DNA of 64,000 bases, taken from the NCBI GenBank assembly GCA_012934845.2, contig WNNJ02000961.1, positions 1-64,000 on the forward strand, written 5' to 3'. Shown here in pieces: positions 12,300 to 23,149 of the stretch. The position numbers were made by a program, and so were the translations under genes. Origin of the DNA: Pomphorhynchus laevis (taxonomy: Eukaryota > Acanthocephala > Palaeacanthocephala > Echinorhynchida > Pomphorhynchidae). The notes under the pieces are model-generated. The model was given only the letters and a program-made list of their open reading frames with translations, was not told the origin of the DNA and ran no database searches. Positions within the stretch are counted from its first letter, which is position 1. Each line of letters begins with the position of its first letter.

Positions 12300-15160
12300 C
12301 TTTTACGTTTGTTATACATATTGATATTTTCTATTGTTTTATTATAAAAACATAAAGATCGATTTTAAATAAAAAGTTAAATTATGTTTATCGACTAGAC
12401 AAAATATAAATCGAAAACAAATTATTAAATGTAAATTTTAATTTGTAATTTAAAATATTAGAAACTAGTACAAACTATATTTATTGTAATATTTTGATAA
12501 AGACTAATATAAAACTTTAAATTCACGCTTCTAAATAAGCTCGAACTGTTATTTTACCTAGTAATTTGTAATATAAAGGAGACAAATATAATATAAATTT
12601 TTAGAATACATAATGTTATTTCATAATGTTATCACTAAATGTTATTTCAATAATATAAATAAGTTTGGTTACGATATAGTTTAATGAAAGTTAGTTTATA
12701 AATATGGAACGACCAGATTTAAAAATTTAAACAGGAATAGGTTTATATGTAGAATCGTATAATATATGCTTATATTTGTACAAAAATTGTAAGTGCTGTA
12801 GAAAATGAATTTGTACATAAATGTTTAAATGTTAAATGTTAGTATCCAAACAGTATCATATAAAGAAGGGATGTATAGTCACAAAACTGATAATAATCAA
12901 TATAAAATACATATAGTCAATTTGATTAATATAAAAATTTAATACCGACAAGATCCACGTTTACAATAGAAATAAAAGTATAAAACTCTGTGTACACCAA
13001 AATATATTGATATACAATATTTAAACACGTCATGATATCGTAATTAATGTAGCAAAATTTTTGAATACCTTGTTATGTTTTAGAAAGATACACTTGGCTA
13101 CTATATATAGTTTGGATAATCGAAAAAATATTCAAATTGTTTTTATTATAAATTCAATAATTTAAAATTTTGATCTGGAAGAAATTTCGCCAAATTTTAA
13201 ACCATTTTGCATTCTATTTAGTAAAGCTAATTTTTCTGCACACCCATATTTGATTTTCTGAAAAAAAAGCAGATGTAGTTTCCAAATAGAACCGATTGAA
13301 AACTCATTTAATACAAAAATATTATTTTCATGCATCAATAACAGAAATGGAAACAAAAAACAACCTTTTCGGACTAAAAAACACGGGAAATATTTCTAAC
13401 TTATTTTCTGGAACATGTGTACTTATCGTATTTAGTTCGTAAAGAGACACCATGGCTACCCCCGAAGATATTCCATCCAAACATCTAACAATGAACTCAG
13501 TAAAATCATTTTTAGGTAATCAAACACGTCGGAATTGATTCTCGAACTTCCAAGACCGCTTAAGAATTGGTTAAAGTGCAAAGTTGGTCCTTAGTGTTAC
13601 GGACTAAACGAAAATCACATTGCTTATTTTACAAATGTCCTTCAACTCTAGGTTGTATCTGTAATTCAATAATCATAGAAAAAACATTTTGTGTAAGCTA
13701 AAAATAGTAATGCCCCTGGAATTGAATCATACTCTATGATAATGTTTATTATAGATTGCTATCACCACTCCAATTTAGACGCTGAACTGTGCTCAAGATA
13801 TTCACCAGACTCTGGGCAAGTTGTATTATTTGTTTGAAAACTTGTATGGCTAATATTCATTTTGCTTTTCGATACCAGTAAGCCTCATCTGACTTATTTT
13901 ACGAGGTTGTGTTGTAAAGTAGCTTATAATAACGGAAGGTATTTCTTACTGCTCCTTACAGCAAGCAGTTAAAGGATTCCCACCATACCATGACAACAAT
14001 CTTTTACAGTTGCTCGGACAGGTGAAGTTATTTTTGTTAGAATTCTTCATATTTTCCGATAATCTCGGATGAAAAAGTCTCTGAACAGATGAATTTGACC
14101 GTCGTTTTTCATCTTGCCTTCACGCATTGAATCATTCAAAATGTTCATTCAAAAGTTAAATAATTATTTATTCAAAATAATTATTATTTACTATAGATTT
14201 ATTATTATTTATTCAAAATTATTGAAATTGTTTATGGGTAGTGGATAATTTAGCGTGTAGTTTATAATTCCAAAATATATATCGTACTTTATTTTATAGT
14301 TCCAAAATATGTATCGTATTTCTTGAAATTGTTTATGAGTAGTGGATAATTTAGCGTGTAGTTTATAATTCCAAAATATATATCGTACTTTATTTTATAG
14401 TTCCAAAATATGTATCGTATTTCAGTATGTATATGATCATAATGCATGAATTTCAGTATGTAAATGATCATGATGGATGTTAGGTCAACTATTCTAGAAG
14501 ACCTTTAATCTATCTTAAAGACCGTTAATCTTTATTCAAACACTACGTATTTGTAGTATTATTATATGCAATTTATAATTATAAATTTTATAGAAAATGA
14601 AATGGGACGATTTTTGTTGTTTATACTTATATAATTTCATTAAATCATAATATAATTTATTGAAATTTTGCGGCAAAATTCCTCGTCTTGTGTTTTTTAA
14701 CAATTACAAATTTATTCATAAAATTAAGATCACAGCATTCATGTTTGACTTAAATAATATTTATTTTATAAAATTACTTTTTATTTAAAAATTGCGTGAA
14801 AAATAAAATGATTCTTTGAAGTGTATATTTTCAATGTAATATTGTATTTAATATCATATATTATCGCAAATAGCATCAATTTTAACTTTTTTGAAACGCT
14901 GTAATGGCTTATTTCAAAATAATAGTTATAACTTAGAAGCATTATCAAACTAACATCAAATTGAAAGTTCATTAAAATATACTGATCTGATAAGTTAACT
15001 GAGAACGTATTTTGTATTATATATACCATGAATTAGAATAAAGGTTTAAATATTATTTTCATTCGTACAACATATCTATATAAAAATGCATGTCACATAA
15101 CAATAAACTTCCATTGTCACTCGAATATATTGATAAACTATTGAAAACGTTGACATTTTT
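12300..15160. other. AT-rich intergenic DNA with faint LINE traces
   Basis: There is no supported gene. Around 13690-13750 one frame reads KNSNAPGIESYSMIMF, which resembles the finger region of LINE reverse transcriptases (KNxxAPGID) but has no continuation I trust. A 101-bp tandem duplication lies within this stretch and is listed separately. The rest is AT-rich and unassigned. Confidence 0.35.
14222..14423. repeat. 101-bp tandem duplication
   Basis: Two adjacent copies (14222-14322 and 14323-14423) start TTGAAATTGTTTATG and differ at about one base (GGG versus GAG near the start). The near identity suggests a recent duplication. No coding role is visible. Confidence 0.85.
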
Positions 15161-15390
15161 TTCTTGAATGATAAAAAATATTTGATATTAAAGAGTAGCA
15201 ATATTATTGATAAATAATATTTATCAATAATTTGAATATTTATCAATACTTTTTATCAATAATTTGAATATTTATCAATGATTTTTTTCGGCAAAATTCC
15301 TTATTATTGATAAATAATATTTATCAATTTTAAATATTATCAATATTAATTTATCAATATTAAATTAATTTAATATCAATTTAATTTATC

Positions 15391-17719
15391 AATATTAAAT
15401 CAAAAACTATTAGAAAAAGAAGATTTTTGGATTAAAACGCTTAATTCCAACGTACCCATTAGGATTGAATGACGTGGTACAAGGAATTGGCAGAAGTAGT
15501 ATAATACATAATAAACAACTATATTATAATAATCCGGTTAAACGCAAACCAAGAAGTCATGGTGATAAAAGGAATAGGAAAAATAGAGTTAAAAATATTA
15601 AAAAAGATATGTATATAAATGAACAATTAGAAATATTGAAACAACTTTTAAGAGATAAAAAGTTAAAAGATTTTTATGTAAATATAAGAAGTTTCTCTAA
15701 AAATATCATTTGTTCAATAAATCGAAAATTAATTAACGACTATGATAGGCTAAGTTGTATAATAGACAGTTATTGTAATACAAAATACTATAATCGTACA
15801 ATAAATGTTAATAATAACAATAGAAAATATACATTAACCATAAACTTCATTAATAAATGTATAGATAACATAAATATAGCCAGGACTTTTAAATAATTCT
15901 AAAAGTAAAGAAATAATAGGGTCAGATTAAATAAATATATTCCTAAAATAAGGTATAAACTCCTACCACCATTAGGACGAAAAATTTGTAATTATAATAA
16001 AGAATTAAAATCAATATGTAACGATAATATTAGAAACATAATGGAACAGAATGCAATTGTAAAAGTCTTAGTTTTGATAAAATAAATGAACATATATGTA
16101 CCCATAATCTAGAATTAATTGAAAATTGTGAATTAAGAAAGCTGCTATCAAAAGGGTATAAATATAGATTAAATAATAACAACGACAAAAATAAAATTTA
16201 CAATTCGTTATATAATAACTTAAATGATTACTTTAGTAAGCTGATTAATAGTGAAAGCTCGAATATATCTAAGATAAACATTTGGAAAGATTATATATTT
16301 GATAAAATTAAAAATAAAATGAAAATAACAAACAATTACAAAAGGAAAGATAAAATTAATAAAGATATGTATAAAGAACTTACTAAATTAAAGGATAACT
16401 ATATAATAACAACTATTGATAAAGCTAGTAATAACTTTGTCTTCATATGCAAAAAGCTTTTATTATGATATACTAATGAAAAAGGTTAATTCTAATGATT
16501 TAAATGTAAATCCAACATATGAACGTAGTGAGTTGAGTTTAGAAACAATTATTACAAGTCACTGTTCTATAATGGATAAAAAGGGTATAAAGGTTGAATT
16601 AGATAATAAAACTATACCTATATTATATTGGAATCCAAAATTACATAAAAATCCAATAAAACCTAGGTTTATATGTAGTGCGTTTAAATGTACATTAAAA
16701 CCACTTTCTGTCTATATGAATAAAATACTTAAAGCAATTAAAGCACACTTTAAAAAATATTGCAAGGTGAATCGAAATTAATACTGGTATAAAACACTAT
16801 TTCAGTATTAATTCTACAAAAGAATTTTTAGAACAGACAAAAGGAATAAATTTTCAAAATATAAATACATACGATTTTAGTACTCTTTATACAAATCCAG
16901 ATTTAGTAGATATTAAAAAAGCGTTAGTAAAATTAATAAATATTATATTCGGAAAAAGATATACATATATATTTTATAAGAACTATAACGCCTATCTAAC
17001 AAAAATTAAACCATCAAGTAAATATAAATATATGGATAAAATTGAATTAATAGAATCCTTAAATATTTTGATAAATCAAAATTATTTAAAAGTAGGGACA
17101 TCTATATTTAGACAAGTAAAAGGTGTTCCAATGGGTGGTAATAGTAGCCCAATTATAGCTGACTTGTTTTTAAGCTTTATAGAATATGAATTTGTTCATA
17201 ACTGTGTAAAAACTAAATCTAAACAATATAAATATATGAAATATATGTTTCGATACATTGATGATATATGTGTATTTAATTCTAATAATTTTTATTCAAT
17301 TAGTGAACAAATTTATCCAGAAAGCCTTATTCTTAACAAAACCAATATTAATGATAAAGAAAGGTGTATATCTAGATATGAACATTAAATTAACATTAAC
17401 TAAAACTACTATTAATTTATATCGTAAAGATGACATATTTAAATTTACAAGAAACATATTTTTGCATGAGCATTCATGCATACCATATAATATAAAATAT
17501 AATACATTAAATAATGAAATTTTAAGAATTGCAACAATATGTAATGATATTAGCTTTCTTCAAAATCATTTAAATAATTTAATAGATACATATTTTAAAC
17601 TAGGTTACTATAAAAATAACATCAAGCAGAAAATAGTAAAATATATAAATCAACACAATAATATAAAGAATAAATTTAAACTCTTAAGTGGCAAATTTTT
17701 ATGGATGGATAATAAATAA
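15391..17719 (+). mobile_element. PLE-1 copy P1: Penelope-like element with permuted (Naiad-like) domain order
   Basis: Reading 5' to 3': the end of a GIY-YIG endonuclease (KEDFWIKTLN near 15415, then TYPLGLNDVVQGIG at about 15452), a basic linker, a CxC motif (C-N-C at 16052-16060) followed by ICTHNLELIENCELRKLLSKG, then a reverse transcriptase. The RT has YWNPKLHKNPIKPRF, KGVPMGGNSSPII and RYIDD (YIDD at 17254-17265), and a thumb ends at 17719. No endonuclease follows the thumb. An N-terminal endonuclease, a CxC linker and a C-terminal RT define the Naiad/Chlamys branch of PLEs. The copy is 5'-truncated inside the endonuclease and broken by several frameshifts. It sits beside a TATTGATAAAT microsatellite-like tract, in keeping with the known insertion bias. 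The terminal unit follows directly. Confidence 0.8.
16416..17719 (+). pseudogene. PLE-1 copy P1 reverse transcriptase
   Basis: Three open pieces (16416-16781, 17032-17388 and 17258-17719) span the RT fingers, palm and thumb. Diagnostic PLE features are PKLHKNPIKPRFI in the fingers, GVPMGGNSSPIIADLF as motif B and the FRYIDDICVF catalytic loop. The thumb reads LDMNIKLTLTKTTINLYRK. The RT family is the one related to telomerase RT. Frameshifts separate the pieces, so this copy is not functional. Confidence 0.8.
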
Positions 17720-17930
17720 TATACTTTGTATTAGAATAAGATACTAGATAGTTTTATCAGAGGAAATACATCATTAGCATGTATTTGGCTCCGCTGCTAT
17801 GTTGGGTAGAGGAGTTAGGGTCCGAAACCTGATAGCATAGCAGTTCCTCCTGATGACCTCTAATTCTTATTCTGATACAACGTCTGTTATTTATTAGTCA
17901 ATTCATAAAAATGACGTTTATTTTAAATTT
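17720..17930 (+). repeat. PLE-1 terminal unit with hammerhead-like fold
   Basis: Directly after the RT frame is a unit with nested complementarity. The outer stem is 17728-17741 with 17865-17878 (14 pairs, one G-U). AGAGG (17759-17763) pairs with CCTCT (17857-17861). GAAA is at 17763-17766. A small hairpin TACAT/ATGTA surrounds 17772-17778. A larger hairpin pairs CTGCTATG (17794-17801) with CATAGCAG (17836-17843). CTGATGA is at 17850-17856. GAAA, hairpin III, hairpin I and CTGATGA, closed by helix II, is the order of a type II hammerhead ribozyme. The same unit recurs near 29700, 44870 (-) and several times at 58-61.7 kb. Activity is not shown, and the base next to helix II is ambiguous (see findings). 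Confidence 0.6.
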
Positions 17931-18590
17931 CAATTTTTTATTTTAACTTGATTTAAATTATAGAAAATCTAAAAACAATTATTAATTTTATTATTTAATT
18001 ATTAAATTTTGATTTAGCATTATTATGTTTTGTTTATTTTATAATTATATTAAATACGTAGACTCAGTTAGCTGATTTGATTATTTATTTAAGAACACAT
18101 TATTTTGCTAAAATTAATGTTATTTTAATGCTTTTTAAAATTAATCATTAAATAATCATTAAATTATCATTAAATATGACATTCAATACACAGTACGTTA
18201 TTTATAAATCTGTACTAAAAATTATAAGTTCTAAAATTTTTATATTCAATATTATCTGTACTATTTATAAATTACTTTAATTTATCTACATGATTTATTT
18301 AATTATAAGTATATATAAAATGTTAATAACGATGATCGAAATATTATTAAAAATAATTTAAAAATCTAAAGTGAAAAATTGTATTTACCATAAATTATTT
18401 TTGGAGTTGGATCAAAGGAAAGAATAAATTATTTTTGATATTTCGCTAACTTCTGTTAACACCTTCAGAAAATTACAATGTTTTTTTAAATTTTTTGTTT
18501 TGTATTGACGATAGTAAATAATATATTCTCTGTTAGTATAAAACTATTAGCGATCTTATTTTGTCTATGACTACAAGCTAATCAGGCTCT
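17931..18590. other. AT-rich spacer
   Basis: No gene is seen. The start continues the flank typical of PLE-1 terminal units (ATTTTAAATTTCAATTTTTTATTTTAACTTG). Near 18435-18480 there is one more copy, in reverse orientation, of the hairpin repeat found at 876-1423. Confidence 0.5.
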
Positions 18591-18595
18591 TCAAA

Positions 18596-18883
18596 ATGAT
18601 CAATTTAAAGCTGTTTGATGTGATTCAAGCGGATGATGGCGGGCTTGACATTGAAGAGTGGGTTGCCAAGTTTGATCTGACAATCGCCCTTCAAAAGCTA
18701 AATGAGCAAGATGCAACCCGTTCTACCGATGCTGCTATAAGATCGTGCAATGAAGGTATTTATGGAAATTGGAACCATTGCCGAGGAAAGGTCGACGAAA
18801 TAAATGCAAAGTTGCGAAGAGTGTTCGATTTGGATCCCATTACAGCGCACGAAATGTTTATTTCTAGAAGATGGTCCGTTTAA
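18596..18883 (+). mobile_element. Gag-like fossil fragment of an LTR-type retroelement
   Basis: A short open stretch encodes a gag-like segment, with DIEEWVAKFDLTIALQKL and later KLRRVFDLDPITAHEMFISR. These recall the capsid-region pattern of Ty3/Gypsy-type gag proteins. Only this fragment is visible: no pol, no terminal repeats. It is an old, broken relic ending at a hairpin element. Confidence 0.4.
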
Positions 18884-19128
18884 TATCATGTACGTCGAAT
18901 TAATCCTATATATAATCCAACAGCAGTACGCTACATTTAATACTGATGGATCACATCAGCTACTAATCCAATACCTACGTTACACACTTCACCAAAACGT
19001 GAAACGTAGGTAGTAGCTGATTGCTTATAATTAGTAGTGGATGATGTCTATAATACTGAAATGTAGCGTACTGTTGTTAGTTTATAGAAAGGATAAAGAA
19101 GCGTGCATGATATTAAACGGTTCATCTA
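18865..19128. mobile_element. Hairpin (MITE-like) element, about 264 bp
   Basis: The two halves are imperfect reverse complements. CCGTTTAATATCATGTACG on the left (from about 18876) matches the inverse of CGTGCATGATATTAAACGG near 19102-19120. AGTACGCTACATTT near 18926 matches the inverse of AAATGTAGCGTACT near 19060. The arms are about 110-125 bp with a short centre. No ORF of its own. I infer a MITE or foldback element, inserted at the end of the gag-like fragment. Confidence 0.7.
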
Positions 19129-19497
19129 TTAAACAGTTTTAAAGATTCTAAGTATTAAAAATTCCTTTCATGATTAAGATATTTATACTTTTAAATTGAT
19201 AGTGCAAAACGTGTAATTTCAGATAAGTCACATGATTTGTCAAGAGCAAACATTTTACAACTCAATAACATGTAAAAAAATTAAATGATATTCATGATTA
19301 ACACAGAAGTTTTAACAATTCTTATTAGTCCAGCTCATTTCTGTTAACTAGTTTTCTGTTTTTTATAAATTGATGTCTGCTGCATATTTATTATTTATTA
19401 TACAATTATTTTAATCTAATATTTATTCATTGATATTAAATTAAAGCTGTTTATAAAGATGTTAAGATTATCAAAATGTTAAATTATTTAAACTATT

Positions 19498-19860
19498 AAA
19501 TTAAAATGGATTACCAGAACAGGTCATTTACTCTGTGAAATGTAAAAATGTTATAATGCTCTGTGCTTTAATCCTAAACATGTGTCTGCAAACTAGTGCA
19601 CGAATATATTAATGAATCAGTTGCAACACGATCTAACCACCAACAGTGACCGCGCCTTTAAGTAGATGCGTCCTGAAGATCCTCTGAATCTTAACGTCGG
19701 CATAGGATGTTGTTTAAATAATGTTGCAACTGGTATGTGACGATATTCGTCCACTAGTTTGCAGACACATGTAAAGGATTGTAGCATGAAGCAGTATAAC
19801 ATATTTACATTTCACAGATTAAATTACCTGTTCTGGAAACCAATTTTGAAAAGTGTTAGA
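19498..19860. repeat. Long palindrome at the left edge of a tandem array
   Basis: The left arm (about 19500-19630) and right arm (about 19720-19855) are reverse complements. CCAGAACAGGT and CATGTGTCTGCAAACTAGTG on the left recur inverted as ACCTGTTCTGG and CACTAGTTTGCAGACACATG on the right. The right arm belongs to a 314-bp unit repeated to the right, so the left arm is an inverted partial copy of that unit. Confidence 0.75.
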
Positions 19861-22370
19861 CTGGTAAAGATTTTACAAATTTGCAGGGGTTTCGTGCATT
19901 TTTTCAATGGCTTGCTGGATTATCAGTAAACCATCCAAATATTACATCAGGTTGGAAAAAAATATTTTTACGTGGCAAATGCGTGATGGCGCACGCTTAC
20001 ATGACCACGAAGAACACACAAACAAAAATTTATATCATGTGTGGAGAAGGTGGGAACGGAAGAGGTATTTGAATGTGATAAAGGAGGAAGCGCGTCGGAC
20101 GTCGAGAGGAAGTTGATTCCAGGCGAGGGGTAGCGACGAGGAAGGATCGGAGATCGTATTTGTTAAAGTAATTGGGAACGTGGAGTAAGAGGAAATGAGG
20201 GGATGCAGCGATAGAGAGACAGCGATGAGACGAAAAGTTACGAGAAAAAGCCGGAGTTAGATGCGAATGTGGATGGTGGGCCAGTAGAGTTGTGCAAGAT
20301 ATTGAATGTGTGGTCGAAGCAACGGAGACATAAGAGCACTCGAACTACGGAGTTGATGATGCGTTGTAGGTGTAGGACGATGGATTTTAGAGAATTGGCG
20401 AAAAGGCTGAGGCAGTAATCGATTTTAGGGAAAAGAAGCGATGAAAGAAGAGACATACAAGAACGGAAGTCGATAAGGAGGCGGATACGGCGGATGTCAC
20501 GAATTAAGTTAGACGAGCGGGGCTTGTGGCGGACGAAGGGTTTAAGGGAAACGTGATCATCGAAATGGGATCCTAAGAAAGTGAGATTGTGGACCATGGA
20601 TATGATTGATGAGTCAAAAGATACAGGGGAGGAGATATGTTAGGTTGACGTGAGAGGATCCACATTTTTTTGGACTTGTCTCGGTTTAGAACGAGATGAA
20701 GATGGAGAGACGTTTGTAGATAGGAGAAAGACAGTTGGAGGCAGAAATGCCGATATCGTGTATGCGATGGGCAAGTGCATGAGCATAGATGAGGATGCCA
20801 TCGCTTTATTGCATGACGGTAAAGGAGTAAGGTTTGATAAACCGAGAGATCGCCAAGTAGAAGAGAGAAAATCAGGGGTCCTAGGACTGAACGTTGTTGG
20901 ACCCCGCAGACAATAGGGATGCGAGGGGAGGATGATAAATTTGAACATATGCAAAAAGAACGGTCGGAGGGATATGAGGCAAGCCATGCTACGGAGCAGG
21001 AATAAAAGCCGTAATCATAGGAAGGCGAGAAAGGAGGATGGAGTGGTAGACGATGTCGAAGGCGGAGGAGAGGTCGAGTGAGATGAGAACATTATATAGA
21101 GCCTGTCACGATAAATGAGTAGGTCGTTGTAAATTTTCATGCAAGCGATTTCTGTGAAGTAATTAGAGCGGATATCAGATTGGAAAGGAGAGTACAGATT
21201 GGATGAAGAGAGATAAACGTTGATTTGTATTATAATAAGGCGTATTAAGAGCTTAGAAAGAGTAAGGAGGAGTAAAACGAGCGATAGCTAGAAGGAAGTG
21301 AAGGGTCAAGCGATTGCTTCTTAAGGAGGTGACGAGCGATGGCGGATTTCCAGTGTGAAGGAAAGATACGAGTGCGGATGGATGAGTAAAACGAAGTGGT
21401 AAGGAAAGGTGATATCGATGACCATATTGATTTAAGTATGAGGGTAGGCAGGGTATCGGCAGGTGATGTTTTGTTGGGTAGGATATGAGGACAGATGATA
21501 CTTCGGCAGATTAGATAGGGAGAAGATGAAAGATTCCGGAAGGATGATGCGAGTAACAGTGAGATGGAATGGAGACGGGTTGTGAGAGAGCAACGTGGAT
21601 ACTTTGGTCTGAAGAAATGACGAATAATTATGGGGATTGATGTTGCAAGACGAAGAAGAGCGAGAAAGGATTGAGTTAAATGTATGCCAGAGAGACTTAG
21701 TTTTAATGAAGTGATAATTTTATGCTGCAAGGAGTTGCTTTTGGTACGTAGTAAGTTGAGATGATATCAGCGGAGAGCAAGATAGGAATCACGGAGTGAG
21801 CGAGCGGATATCACGTCTGATAGCAGTGATAGACTCGAAAAGCATGACGGAGTCGACGGATTACGGAGTTGAAACGTTAGTGCTCAGTGCCTTCGCCCTG
21901 ATTATCCACTGAGTACACACGTCGGCGCAGGAAGATGTTGGTAGTTAGGTCGTGTTGCAACTGGTTCGTGACGATATTCGTACACTAGTTTACAGACACA
22001 TGCTTATGATTAAAAAGAGAGCAGTCTGAAATCTTTACGTTTCATAGATTAATAACCTGCTCTAGAAATCTATTTCGAAAATTGTTAGATCGGTTAAAGG
22101 TCTATAAATTCGCAGGAATGTTTCGTGCGATTTTTCAACGACTTGCTAGATTCCCTATAGACCATCCAAGTATTACATCATGTTGAAACGTTAGTGCTCA
22201 GTGTCAACGCCTTGGTGATCCACTAAGCACTAAAGTCGGCGCGGGATGATGTAAAAGATTAGGTCGTGTTGCAACTGGTTCGTGACGATATTTGTACACT
22301 AGTTTGCAGACACATGTTTAAGATTAAAGCATATAGCACCACTATAACATCCTCACATTTACATATAAAT
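19645..22370. repeat. 314-bp tandem repeat array, split by an L2-like LINE
   Basis: Unit a runs about 19645-19954, unit b 21871-22184 and partial unit c 22185-22370. Units b and c start GAAACGTTAGTGCTCAGTG and contain GGTCGTGTTGCAACTGGTTC and CACTAGTTTGCAGACACATG. The distance between the starts of b and c is 314 bp. An L2-like LINE separates a from b with a four-base GTTG at each junction (19951-19954 and 21868-21871). No protein is evident in the units. Confidence 0.75.
19955..21867 (-). mobile_element. L2/CR1-like LINE copy 1, decayed
   Basis: On the minus strand this carries the C-terminal half of an L2/CR1-type reverse transcriptase: FLGSHFDDHVSLKPFVRHK, SLLFPKIDYCLSLF near 20300-20590, and frame fragments to 21730 with LLKKQSLDPSLPSSYRS. 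The same words occur in copy 2 (LLKKPSLDPSLPSSYRP). It is heavily frameshifted and purine-rich on the + strand. Its 3' end at about 19970-20000 shows ACGTGGCAAATGC and a small stem-loop conserved in the other copies. The endonuclease is missing. Confidence 0.75.
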
Positions 22371-22612
22371 TAAAATATAATTATTATGAAATTTCCATTT
22401 ATTTGTATTATGTAGTACTAATATTATATGTAATATTTCCATATTATGTATCAAGTCTCAGTTAATGTATTTTATAATAGGCACACTTTTCATTGTCAAT
22501 ATTGGAACTACCACTTTATAATAGAAGAGTTTAAATTTTTATAAAGAACAAATTTTTAAAAGCAAATCGGCAAACTAACAAGTAAATAAAACATTAAAAC
22601 CAAAAGTTTGTA

Positions 22613-23101
22613 TTATTTCAATGTAAAAGAGTTCTGAACAAAATCCGATCGATGGGTTCCATCACACAGTGGACGATTTTTTGTTTGCTTACAATTACAA
22701 AACCACAGCTCACCATCAGACTCAGCAATATAGCGAATAGGTCGATGTTTTCGAATATCGCTCGATTTTACTTCGGATGTTCCCCAAATCTTTATGTGTG
22801 ACATATCACAGAATGGTTGGTTACGACTAAGACCACAAGCGCACCACAAAAATACCTGATCCTTCTTAGCCATTACGTTTGTCGGTAATTTATCGTAAAT
22901 TCTACCTAACGGAGGTCCTTTTAAAGAATATTCGTCGTTAAAATGTGGATTCTCTGCGTGTTGATATACCTCACAACAGGTTCTTGGTTTGCGTTTTCTG
23001 GTTTTCCTATAGGGTATATTAGGCTTAATATCAGCAACGTGCTTGTGCAAGCTGCGGAACAAAATGGAGTAGATTTGAATCTTGAACATTTTACTAACCA
23101 A
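22613..23101 (-). CDS. CISD3: CISD3-like double-CDGSH iron-sulfur protein, mitochondrial
   Basis: A 162-residue intact single-exon ORF. It has two CDGSH-type cluster-binding motifs: C87-x-C89 with C98-D-M-S-H102, and C135-x-C137 with C146-D-G-T-H150. Three Cys and one His in each would hold a [2Fe-2S] cluster. Two motifs in one soluble chain, no membrane helix, and a basic N-terminus that could be a mitochondrial targeting sequence point to CISD3 (MiNT/Miner2) rather than CISD1 or CISD2. The family acts in the mitochondrial matrix in iron and redox handling. The first motif has Met in place of Gly. Translation may start at Met1 or Met5. LINE-A copy B starts about 50 bp upstream, leaving little room for a promoter unless it lies within the LINE tail. 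An AATAAA in gene sense lies near 22400. Confidence 0.9.
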   Translation of the reverse strand: MVSKMFKIQIYSILFRSLHKHVADIKPNIPYRKTRKRKPRTCCEVYQHAENPHFNDEYSLKGPPLGRIYDKLPTNVMAKKDQVFLWCACGLSRNQPFCDMSHIKIWGTSEVKSSDIRKHRPIRYIAESDGELWFCNCKQTKNRPLCDGTHRSDFVQNSFTLK

Positions 23102-23149
23102 CTGATCTAGCCGACAATATGCTAACAGTTCCTATCTGAAATAATGCAT

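Noticed and set aside
13680-13990. LINE reverse transcriptase (KNSNAPGIESYS)
   Set aside because: One short finger-like match without a palm motif; mentioned as a trace only.
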